From: Prevotella sp. UBA1378 | Lineage (GTDB): Bacteria > Bacteroidota > Bacteroidia > Bacteroidales > Bacteroidaceae | Assembly (NCBI GenBank): GCA_002305505.1 | Contig: DBRC01000009.1 | Span: forward strand, 1-6,508 | Reading direction: 5' to 3' | Length of the DNA: 6,508 bases | Part shown: piece by piece, positions 1 to 4,480 of the stretch | How positions within the stretch are numbered: the first letter of the stretch is position 1 | Layout of the letters: each line of letters opens with the position of its first letter | Program-made: the position numbers and the translations under genes | Notes under the pieces: generated by a model | Told to the model about the DNA's origin: nothing | The model's database searches: none | Seen by the model: the letters and a program-made list of their open reading frames with translations, nothing else

Positions 1-83
1 GTACCCAGACCCGGGATCGAACCGGGATGGATTGCTCCACTGGTGTTTGAGACCAGCGCGTCTACCGATTCCGCCATCTGGGC
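1..83 (-). tRNA. tRNA-Leu (anticodon CAA)
   Basis: Read on the minus strand this folds as a class II tRNA. The acceptor strand GCCCAGA pairs with TCTGGGT (ending in a G-U pair), the anticodon stem is CTGGT/ACCAG, and the loop CTCAAAC gives anticodon CAA, which decodes UUG. The long variable arm TGGA-GCAA-TCCA is the leucine/serine-type extra arm. The T arm is CCCGG-TTCGATC-CCGGG. The discriminator base is A (position 2) and one further C is visible at position 1, so the window edge cuts the 3' end and I cannot tell whether CCA is encoded. A near-perfect promoter lies immediately upstream, so the mature 5' end would be only a few bases from the transcription start. Confidence 0.95.
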
Positions 84-96
84 TTATAAGCGCTTG

Positions 97-127
97 CAAA
101 GGTACATATAATTTTCGAAATGGCAAA
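97..127 (-). promoter_or_regulatory. Bacteroidetes-type promoter of the tRNA-Leu
   Basis: On the minus strand, TTTG (127-124) is followed after 19 bp by TACCTTTG (104-97), an exact match to the known Bacteroidetes primary-sigma consensus TTTG/N19-21/TAnnTTTG. The predicted start is near 90-91, giving a leader of about 8 nt before the tRNA. Confidence 0.85.
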
Positions 128-152
128 TTTTTCTGATAAAAATATTAAATTG

Positions 153-184
153 CTTGCTGTTCTCATAGAGAATTCGTATCTTAG
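153..184 (+). promoter_or_regulatory. Probable promoter of the mannose-1-phosphate guanylyltransferase gene
   Basis: CTTG (153-156), 20 bp, then TATCTTAG (177-184): one mismatch in each element to the Bacteroidetes TTTG/TAnnTTTG pair. The predicted start near 190 leaves an A/T-rich leader of about 20 nt before the ATG at 213. It is divergent from the tRNA promoter; the two share a 129-bp intergenic region. Confidence 0.6.
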
Positions 185-212
185 CATGGTAAAACTATAA
201 TATCATTATTGC

Positions 213-1304
213 ATGAAACTGAACGAAAATAATTATTGTGTAATATTGTCGGGGGGGCAAGGACGCAGGCTGTGGCCCTGCAGCCGGAATAAACAGCCGA
301 AACAATTCGTCGACTTCTTCGGGACCGGAAGGACACAGCTCCAGGCTACTTTCGACAGGGTTGCCAAAATCTTACCTGAAGAGAATATCTTCGTTTGCAC
401 CAATAAGGAGTATGCCGGCATCGTCAGGGAGCAACTGCCCGAAATCATGGAGGACAATATCGTGATAGAACCGGTGAGCAGGAACACGGCCCCGAGCGTG
501 GCATGGGCAGACATCCGTATCTGCCGGCGTAACCCGGAGGCAAACGTTCTGGTAACGCCAAGCGACCAGTTCGTTCTCAACGAGGAGGCGTTCATTAAGG
601 ACGTGAACACGGGGCTCGACTTCGTGTCGAAGCACGACATCATATTGACAATGGGCGTAAAGCCGACACGGCCGGAACCGGGCTACGGGTATATCCAGAC
701 GGGCGACGCGACGGACGCGGCGGATGTGTATTGTGTGAAAGCTTTCACGGAGAAGCCCGAACGCGAATTTGCCCAAATGTTCCTGGACAGCGGCGAGTTC
801 CTGTGGAATACGGGGCTGTTCTTGTCGAATGCACGCTATATGAGCGAATGCTTCGAACAGTTGTTTCCCGAGGTGCTGAGCAAGTTATACTCCATCCACC
901 CGAACCGCACGCTCGAAGAGGAAGAGCTCTTCATCAAGGAGCATTACCCCTCTTACCCGAACCTGTCGATTGACTACGGCATACTGGAACGCTGCGAGAA
1001 TGTATATGTGATGCAATGCGATTTCGGATGGGCCGACCTCGGCACGTGGCATTCTATCTATGAGTGCATGAGGAAGAGCGAGGACGACAACGTGGTGATC
1101 GACTCTGACGTGGTGCTGGAGGACAGTCATAACAACGTGATCAAGCTGCCCAAGGGGCGGCTGGCTGTAATCAACGGGCTCGACGGGTATATCGTGGCAG
1201 AAAAAGACAATGTGTTGCTGATTTGCAGGAAAGGCGACTCGTCGTCACTGGTCCGCAAATATGTGAACGAGGTGCAAATCAAATACGGCGACAAGTTCAT
1301 TTAG
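213..1304 (+). CDS. manC: Mannose-1-phosphate guanylyltransferase (GDP-mannose pyrophosphorylase)
   Basis: This 363-residue protein should catalyse mannose-1-phosphate + GTP to GDP-mannose + PPi in the cytoplasm, supplying GDP-mannose and through it GDP-fucose for capsule, surface glycans and protein O-glycosylation. The N-terminal nucleotidyltransferase signature GGQGRRLWPCSRNKQPKQF spans residues 14-32. Further family blocks are EPVSRNTAPSV (86-96), TPSDQ (115-119), GYGYI (157-161), FTEKP (178-182), WNTGLFL (198-204) and FGWADLGTW (271-279). The length matches the short single-domain form. The C-terminal phosphomannose isomerase cupin domain of the bifunctional ~470-residue ManC/AlgA enzymes is absent, so isomerisation must come from a separate gene. 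The ATG at 213 directly precedes the signature by the usual 13 residues and follows the predicted promoter. It appears monocistronic, ending at a stem-loop. The symbol manC is by family; single-domain versions are also called mannose-1-phosphate guanylyltransferase without a symbol. Confidence 0.93.
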   Translation: MKLNENNYCVILSGGQGRRLWPCSRNKQPKQFVDFFGTGRTQLQATFDRVAKILPEENIFVCTNKEYAGIVREQLPEIMEDNIVIEPVSRNTAPSVAWADIRICRRNPEANVLVTPSDQFVLNEEAFIKDVNTGLDFVSKHDIILTMGVKPTRPEPGYGYIQTGDATDAADVYCVKAFTEKPEREFAQMFLDSGEFLWNTGLFLSNARYMSECFEQLFPEVLSKLYSIHPNRTLEEEELFIKEHYPSYPNLSIDYGILERCENVYVMQCDFGWADLGTWHSIYECMRKSEDDNVVIDSDVVLEDSHNNVIKLPKGRLAVINGLDGYIVAEKDNVLLICRKGDSSSLVRKYVNEVQIKYGDKFI

Positions 1305-1312
1305 GAAAGAGG

Positions 1313-1351
1313 CGCCCGGGCGGCCGGGAACAAGTACGTGCCGCCCGGGCG
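1313..1351. terminator. GC-rich stem-loop between convergent genes
   Basis: CGCCCGGGCGG (1313-1323) and its exact reverse complement (1341-1351) form an 11-bp stem with a 17-nt loop. It lies between the stop codons at 1304 and 1357, so it probably serves both convergent units. There is no clear T-run on the plus side; on the minus side the stem is followed by CTCTTTCC. Each arm also contains the self-palindrome CGCCCGGGCG. Confidence 0.65.
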
Positions 1352-1356
1352 TAAGG

Positions 1357-1755
1357 TTACAGCGACTGGAACGCACTGTATATTTTCGCGGCAGCCTGCT
1401 TAAACTCCTCCTCTGCCAGCTGCAGCTTGGCTTTACGGAAGTCGGCGTCGGCCTCGCTCTGCAGCGGGATGAGGTGGATGTGGGCATGGGGCACCTCAAG
1501 CCCCAACACTACCTGTGCCACCTTCTTGCAGGGGAATGCCATCTTTACGGCCTTCGCTACTTTCTTGGTAAACACCTGATATTCGGCAATCTCTTCGTCG
1601 CCCATGTCGAAGATGTAGTCTACTTCGCGGCGCGGAATCACCAGCGTATGCCCCGCTACCAGCGGATTGATGTCGAGGAAGGCGTAGAATTTATCGCTCT
1701 CGGCACATTTGTAGCTCGGTATTTCACCGGCAGCAATTTTTGAGAATATATCCAT
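1357..1755 (-). CDS. HIT-family (histidine triad) nucleotide hydrolase/transferase
   Basis: A 132-residue cytoplasmic protein with the defining histidine triad HAHIHLI at residues 90-96 (H90, H92, H94), preceded by the family block FLDINPLVAGHTLVIPRRE at 26-44 and the N-terminal FSKIAAGEIPSYK (4-16). HIT proteins of this Hint/HinT-like branch hydrolyse nucleoside phosphoramidates or adenylated compounds using the triad; the physiological substrate here is not known. Length is typical for the family. The ATG at 1755 gives the canonical MDIFSKI start. It lies 50 bp downstream of greA on the same strand with no terminator between, so the two are likely co-transcribed from the greA promoter, with the GC-rich stem-loop just after the stop. 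Confidence 0.93.
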   Translation of the reverse strand: MDIFSKIAAGEIPSYKCAESDKFYAFLDINPLVAGHTLVIPRREVDYIFDMGDEEIAEYQVFTKKVAKAVKMAFPCKKVAQVVLGLEVPHAHIHLIPLQSEADADFRKAKLQLAEEEFKQAAAKIYSAFQSL

Positions 1756-1805
1756 ATCGCTTATTTTTTAGATGTGTCAGCATTTCGTTTATATGCCGCC
1801 GGCAC

Positions 1806-2276
1806 TCATTCTGCCAGCGAGATGCTGTCGATGCGCAGCTTCACGGTACCGCTGGGGATGCGGATTTCCACCTCTTCGCCCACCTTCTTGCCCAGCAATC
1901 CTTGTGCAATCGGGGTCTTTATGGATATTTTCCCGGCGCGCAGGTCGGCCTCGTTCTCACTAACGATGGTATAAGCCATCTTCAACTTATTGCCGAGATT
2001 GGTCATCTCCACTTTCGTCAGAATCTGCACGGCATCCGTGCTCAGCCGCGACACATCCACGATTTTAGCATCTTGGATGGCCAGTTTCAGCTGATTGATT
2101 TTATTTTCGAGATGCGCCTGTGCCTCTTTGGCGGCATCGTATTCCGAATTCTCACTCAAGTCACCCTTGTCGCGTGCCTCAGCGATGGCGGCAGATGCCT
2201 TAGGGCGCTCAATGCTTTCCAAACGTTTCAGTTCGGCTACCATTTTCTCGTAGCCTTCTTGTGACATGTAAGCCAT
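1806..2276 (-). CDS. greA: Transcription elongation factor GreA
   Basis: GreA enters the RNA polymerase secondary channel and stimulates cleavage of backtracked transcripts. This 156-residue protein matches the ~158-residue family. The N-terminal coiled-coil domain carries the acidic tip in EARDKGDLSENSEYDAAKEA (residues 33-52), with D39 and E42 at the positions of the catalytic Asp/Glu pair (D41/E44 in E. coli). The C-terminal FKBP-like domain ends with the second signature TPIAQGLLGKKVGEEVEI (121-138). I chose the first Met (MAYMSQEGYEKM); Met4 is a possible alternative, and neither has a clear Shine-Dalgarno. It is the first gene of a greA-HIT unit and is preceded by an exact promoter match and a structured leader. 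Confidence 0.96.
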   Translation of the reverse strand: MAYMSQEGYEKMVAELKRLESIERPKASAAIAEARDKGDLSENSEYDAAKEAQAHLENKINQLKLAIQDAKIVDVSRLSTDAVQILTKVEMTNLGNKLKMAYTIVSENEADLRAGKISIKTPIAQGLLGKKVGEEVEIRIPSGTVKLRIDSISLAE

Positions 2277-2337
2277 AATTTCTTCTTTTATTTTATTATT
2301 ACTTTACGTTTTCCATGCAAGGCATTAAAAAATAAGA

Positions 2338-2372
2338 ATTCCGACATCAATCCATGTCGGAATCCTCTTTTT
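2338..2372 (-). promoter_or_regulatory. Terminator-like hairpin in the greA leader
   Basis: ATTCCGACAT (2338-2347) and ATGTCGGAAT (2354-2363) form a perfect 10-bp stem with a 6-nt loop. On the minus strand it is followed by TCTTATTTTTT, the layout of an intrinsic terminator, between the predicted greA start (~2391) and the greA ATG (2276). On the plus strand it is followed by CCTCTTTTT, so it could act in both directions. A leader RNA ending here would be about 65 nt. Alternatively it simply blocks read-through entering from the plus strand. Confidence 0.6.
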
Positions 2373-2396
2373 AGTATGTCTTGTCTTTAACTTTTG

Positions 2397-2428
2397 CAAA
2401 GATAGGCAAAATATCCGAAGCTGCCAAA
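2397..2428 (-). promoter_or_regulatory. Promoter of greA-HIT
   Basis: On the minus strand TTTG (2428-2425), 20 bp, TATCTTTG (2404-2397): an exact match in both elements and in spacing to the Bacteroidetes housekeeping promoter. Predicted start near 2391, giving a leader of about 115 nt. Confidence 0.85.
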
Positions 2429-2466
2429 TATTCTCCTCCTTTTTTTTCATTTCCGTAGTTTTACGT

Positions 2467-2480
2467 TTGATTTATATCAA
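2467..2480. promoter_or_regulatory. FNR/CRP-type palindrome TTGAT-N4-ATCAA
   Basis: TTGATTTATATCAA is an exact match to the classical FNR half-site arrangement. Its centre (2473.5) lies about 82 bp from both the predicted greA start (~2391) and the predicted start of the small RNA (~2555). Bacteroidales carry CRP/FNR-family regulators, but which of them would use this exact motif is not something I can establish. Confidence 0.3.
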
Positions 2481-2541
2481 GAAAACGGGTGCCGGCATAT
2501 TTTCCTTTTCCACAGAGGGTCGGCGTCTCCGGGATTCGTTG

Positions 2542-2549
2542 TAAATTTG
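2542..2549 (+). promoter_or_regulatory. -7 element of the predicted small RNA
   Basis: TAAATTTG matches TAnnTTTG exactly. There is no recognisable TTTG at the expected -33 position (2518-2521 reads GGTC), so the promoter may be weak or activator-dependent. Predicted start near 2555. Confidence 0.5.
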
Positions 2550-2554
2550 CAGAG

Positions 2555-2620
2555 TGTTTTTCATAGTATTAGATTTAAGGTTAATAAAAAAGGTTGGGAC
2601 TCAGCGGAGCCCCTTTTTTT
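2555..2620 (+). ncRNA. Predicted small RNA or orphan leader with its own promoter and terminator
   Basis: About 65 nt lie between the -7 element and a strong intrinsic terminator. The body contains CATAGTATTAGATTTAAGG (2562-2580) followed by an A-rich stretch, then GGG-A-CTC / GAG-CCC with the tetraloop AGCG (2596-2612) and a T7 run (2614-2620). No ATG-started reading frame fits inside. From memory, near-identical blocks of this sequence directly after a TAnnTTTG element and before a terminator recur in Bacteroides genomes; I could not verify this and do not assign a named RNA family. It could be a free sRNA or a leader that once served a gene now lost, since nothing coding follows within 490 bp. 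Confidence 0.5.
2596..2620 (+). terminator. Intrinsic terminator of the small RNA
   Basis: GGG (2596-2598), bulged A, CTC, loop AGCG, GAG, CCC (2610-2612), one more C, then seven T. The upstream A-run (2586-2591) can pair with the T-run, so the structure could also work from the minus side. Confidence 0.75.
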
Positions 2621-2712
2621 ATGCCCCATAAAGCAAATTGAAAAACCCTATAAGCGCCGGTCCGGGATAAGGAACCCGCGCTAATCCGGCGGCATAAGGG
2701 AAAGCGGTAACT

Positions 2713-2771
2713 AACGGATTAACAGGTTAACGGATTAACAGGTTAACGGATTAACAGGTTAACGGATTAAC
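2713..2771. repeat. 16-bp tandem repeat, 3.7 copies
   Basis: Three perfect head-to-tail copies of AACGGATTAACAGGTT (2713-2728, 2729-2744, 2745-2760) and a fourth partial copy to 2771, trailing into GGATAACG. The period is not a multiple of three and no reading frame uses it, so it is non-coding and a possible VNTR. It sits between the two REP-like elements. Confidence 0.95.
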
Positions 2772-2784
2772 GGATAACGTATTG

Positions 2785-2811
2785 AAATCGTACAAGCATC
2801 TTGTACGATTT
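2785..2811. repeat. Perfect 12-bp inverted repeat with 3-nt loop
   Basis: AAATCGTACAAG (2785-2796), CAT, CTTGTACGATTT (2800-2811). The stem is perfect and the arms end in AAA/TTT, so as RNA it would be a stable hairpin with a short U tail in either direction. It could be a small terminator or a protein-binding palindrome; no adjacent gene clearly uses it. Confidence 0.85.
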
Positions 2812-2821
2812 GGATTAAATG

Positions 2822-2855
2822 CAAGCTCAACCGTAAACACAAGCTCAACCGTAAA
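2822..2855. repeat. 18-bp-period direct repeat, two copies
   Basis: CAAGCTCAACCGTAAA occurs at 2822-2837 and again at 2840-2855, separated by CA. A related AAGTTCAACCGTA is found at 4611-4623, next to a degenerate copy of the 16-bp repeat unit. Confidence 0.85.
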
Positions 2856-3062
2856 AAGAGTGCCTTTTACAGGAAATAAGCTAAATATGCACTTGCTTGT
2901 TGAATCCGCGCCCGTTCTTTTTACTGCATGCCGCCGCAGTGCAAAGGGGGCACCGCCGTCCGGATGAACGTGACATCCTTATCCCGGACTCAGGTCCTAT
3001 AGGGCAATTCCGCCAGCAACGGCAGGCGTACAATCAATATTTCACGAAAAAGTCCGGGTGGA

Positions 3063-3095
3063 ATTGTGAAAGTTGCATGAAAAGTAATATCTTTG
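3063..3095 (+). promoter_or_regulatory. Promoter of the broken HTH/TPR gene
   Basis: ATTG (3063-3066), 21 bp, TATCTTTG (3088-3095): an exact -7 element and one mismatch at -33. The predicted start near 3102 supports translation from the ATG at 3113 or 3122. The imperfect inverted repeat 3005-3014/3057-3066 (CAATTCCGCC / GGTGGAATTG) overlaps the -33 region. Confidence 0.7.
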
Positions 3096-3112
3096 TAATA
3101 AAATCATTCTAT

Positions 3113-3906
3113 ATGAGACTTATGACAGAAGTTAACAGACTGAAAGTTACATCCGTAGGAAAAAAGAAAACAAGTAAATCGTTGGCAGAGACCTCAGGTA
3201 AGGTGCCTGCTATTGTTTCCGAATGGTGTACGAACGCTACGCAACTTAGCTTTAAATACATAATACTATTAATAGCATTTGTATCATGCAATTCATCCAA
3301 AGAAGAGTCTTTGCTATTAAGCGACAAAATGCTTAAGAAAAATCCTGCGCAGGCTTTATCAACATTGGACTCTTTAGAAAATGCAGGCGGATTAGATGAA
3401 GAAGAACAGTTGCACCTGGCATGGAACCGGGCCTTGGCACATCAAGCCTTGGGGATGTCGCTGGCAGAGGATGACCTGTTGCCGGAGGCAATCGCATATT
3501 ACAGGGGGATGCAGACAAACAGGCTGATAGTTACCTGTTGGAAGCATCATATCTGAGCTGGACAGGCAAGAGACCGGATGCGGTAAAGGCGATTGAAAAA
3601 GGACTCACTGAAATTGTAGACCCGTTAAAACGAGTGCGGCTGCTGGCGGCAGAGGCAGGCATCTTTGAACATCAGCGGGAATATAAAAAGGCCATAGAGG
3701 TGCTGAAGAAAATATTGAAATATGACTTGCCGGAACGTGAGCGGGCCATGCTAAACTATAAGATGGGGGAGAACCTCTCGCTGATGGGCGACCGCCAGTC
3801 GGAACATTTCTATGCCAAAAGCGTCCAACTGACAACGGAGAACGGCGACACGTCCATTGCGTGTGAATTCCTACGCAACTATGCCGATTATCTGGAACAG
3901 CGTTAA
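3113..3906 (+). pseudogene. TPR lipoprotein gene, frameshifted and with a foreign HTH-like 5' end
   Basis: Two adjacent frames together make one protein of about 264 residues. Frame one (3113-3556) has an HTH-like stretch (residues 4-46), then a lipoprotein-type signal FKYIILLIAFVSC with the lipobox Cys at residue 59, then SSKEESLLLSDKMLKKNPAQ and helical repeats. At the G5 tract 3504-3508 the sense frame shifts by -1: restoring one G reads YYRGDADKQADSYLLEASYL and continues to the stop at 3904-3906. The second part holds TPR-like helix pairs, for example around AAEAGIFEHQREYKKAIEVL. Known Bacteroidales TPR lipoproteins of this look are usually much longer and often end in a membrane segment and a cytoplasmic DNA-binding domain; here the protein stops after about three repeats. 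The 5' part is AT-rich compared with the kdu genes. Most likely a decaying chimera; a G-tract phase switch or a sequencing error is the alternative. Confidence 0.7.
3122..3250 (+). other. Remnant of an XRE-type helix-turn-helix regulator
   Basis: The segment MTEVNRLKV (3122-3148) followed by KKKTSKSLAE, GKVPAIVSEWCTN and ATQLS resembles, from memory, the N-terminus of a very common ~70-residue Bacteroidetes Cro/C1-type protein with the pattern NRLKVVLAEK-KTNKWLAEQLGK-DPATVSKWCTN-TQP. Helix 2, the turn and most of the recognition helix are recognisable but with many substitutions, and the last two helices (normally LETL-IAK-LDVDV) are missing. At about 3250 the similarity stops exactly where the lipoprotein signal begins, without an intervening Met. 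It has its own promoter directly upstream, as an intact regulator gene would. Confidence 0.55.
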
Positions 3907-3948
3907 GGGTTGATTAAGACTCCACGGGGCGGAATTTAGATTTCCGGG

Positions 3949-3986
3949 AAACGTATCCGCTTACATTCAATAGGTTACGTTTTTTT
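3949..3986 (+). terminator. Intrinsic terminator after the TPR gene
   Basis: AAACGTA (3949-3955) pairs with TACGTTT (3976-3982), extended by CC/GG across a T-T mismatch, with a 14-nt loop, and the stem runs into a T7 tract (3980-3986). It lies 43 bp after the stop codon. Confidence 0.7.
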
Positions 3987-4037
3987 ATTAAGACTTTTTA
4001 TTTGGTGATTTAGTCGTTTTAAGGCTCATCCCCACCG

Positions 4038-4045
4038 TAACTTTG
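4038..4045 (+). promoter_or_regulatory. -7 element of the small exported-protein gene
   Basis: TAACTTTG matches TAnnTTTG exactly, within CCCACCGTAACTTTGCA. The -33 region has only T-rich sequence (4017-4020, 17-bp spacing) and no proper TTTG. Predicted start near 4051. Confidence 0.65.
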
Positions 4046-4120
4046 CACCGTCAGGAATTTAATAAACCACCAAACAAAAAGCGCATGAAACATTTTAATA
4101 ACAAACAAAAAATATACATT

Positions 4121-4480
4121 ATGAAGAATGGTAATCTCATGAAGTTAGCTGGTTGCACAGCCATTGCCTTACTTGTTGCCTTTGCCGGGAGCGGGCATAT
4201 ACATCTGCCTGGCCATGGAACTTGGGAAAACAAGAATTTTGAGGAAGCCGTAGTAAATCATGTTTCCTCCCAACTGCCCCATGGCGAAAAGGCTGAATTT
4301 GGCAGCAAGTTCTTATGCGAAGACTACAAAGAGAATGGCGAAGTGCGTTTCTCTGCCAATGTCATCTATTACGTGGTTTCAAGGAATGGCGCAAAGGAGA
4401 AGCATATTGCCCATGTCGTCTGTAACGAAGACAAAAACAGGATCATCGAATGGAAGGAAAACAGTAACGCTACCCATTAG
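4121..4480 (+). CDS. Small exported protein of unknown function
   Basis: I do not recognise a family. From the ATG at 4121 the product is 119 residues; an in-frame ATG at 4085 would add 12. I prefer 4121 because it follows an A-rich leader (ACAAACAAAAAATATACATT) typical of Bacteroidetes starts and puts the signal peptide at the N-terminus; 4139 is also possible. Residues MKNGNLMKLAGCTAIALLVAFAGSG form a charged start plus hydrophobic core, so export is likely. The site could be signal peptidase I after the AFAGSG region, while the early LAGC is too close to the start for a usual lipobox. The mature part is hydrophilic with an alternating pattern (FSANVIYYVVSRNG, KEKHIAHVVC, RIIEWKEN) that suggests a small beta-rich fold of about 90 residues, and two cysteines (FLCEDY, VVCNED) that could pair in the periplasm. 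It is monocistronic with its own promoter and lies between a broken gene and the kdu operon. Confidence 0.75.
   Translation: MKNGNLMKLAGCTAIALLVAFAGSGHIHLPGHGTWENKNFEEAVVNHVSSQLPHGEKAEFGSKFLCEDYKENGEVRFSANVIYYVVSRNGAKEKHIAHVVCNEDKNRIIEWKENSNATH

Larger units (their letters stand above)
2636..3009. repeat. Pair of inverted REP-like palindromic elements
   Basis: GTCCGGGATAAGGA (2660-2673) recurs as an exact reverse complement at 2976-2989. The similarity continues on both sides: CCCTATA (2646-2652) answers TATAGGG (2998-3004), ATCCGG (2684-2689) answers CCGGAT (2960-2965), and AATTG (2636-2640) answers CAATT (3005-3009), with small indels and a diverged stretch. Each copy also folds on itself: CGCCGG/CCGGCG (2655-2660/2686-2691) on the left and GTCCGG/CCGGAC (2958-2963/2984-2989) on the right. 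This fits either two copies of an intergenic palindromic repeat in opposite orientation or the ends of a ~370-bp MITE-like element. No clear target-site duplication and no transposase are seen. Confidence 0.6.

Noticed and set aside
1740..2264. 174-codon plus-strand frame opposite greA
   Set aside because: Antisense shadow of greA, which has unmistakable family signatures on the minus strand.
2785..2811. Possible phage or ICE attachment site
   Set aside because: A perfect palindrome alone is not an att site; no integrase or second copy of a core was found, and the tRNA at 1-83 shows no 3'-end duplication in the window.
2713..2855. Possible CRISPR-like array
   Set aside because: The 16-bp units are directly contiguous with no spacers, and the 18-bp-period pair has only two copies with a 2-bp gap; no cas genes are present.
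2782..2967. 61-codon plus-strand frame from a TTG
   Set aside because: It starts inside the perfect hairpin, uses the direct repeat as codons and ends in the right REP-like element; no promoter, no ATG and no recognisable domain. Best read as repeat-rich non-coding DNA.
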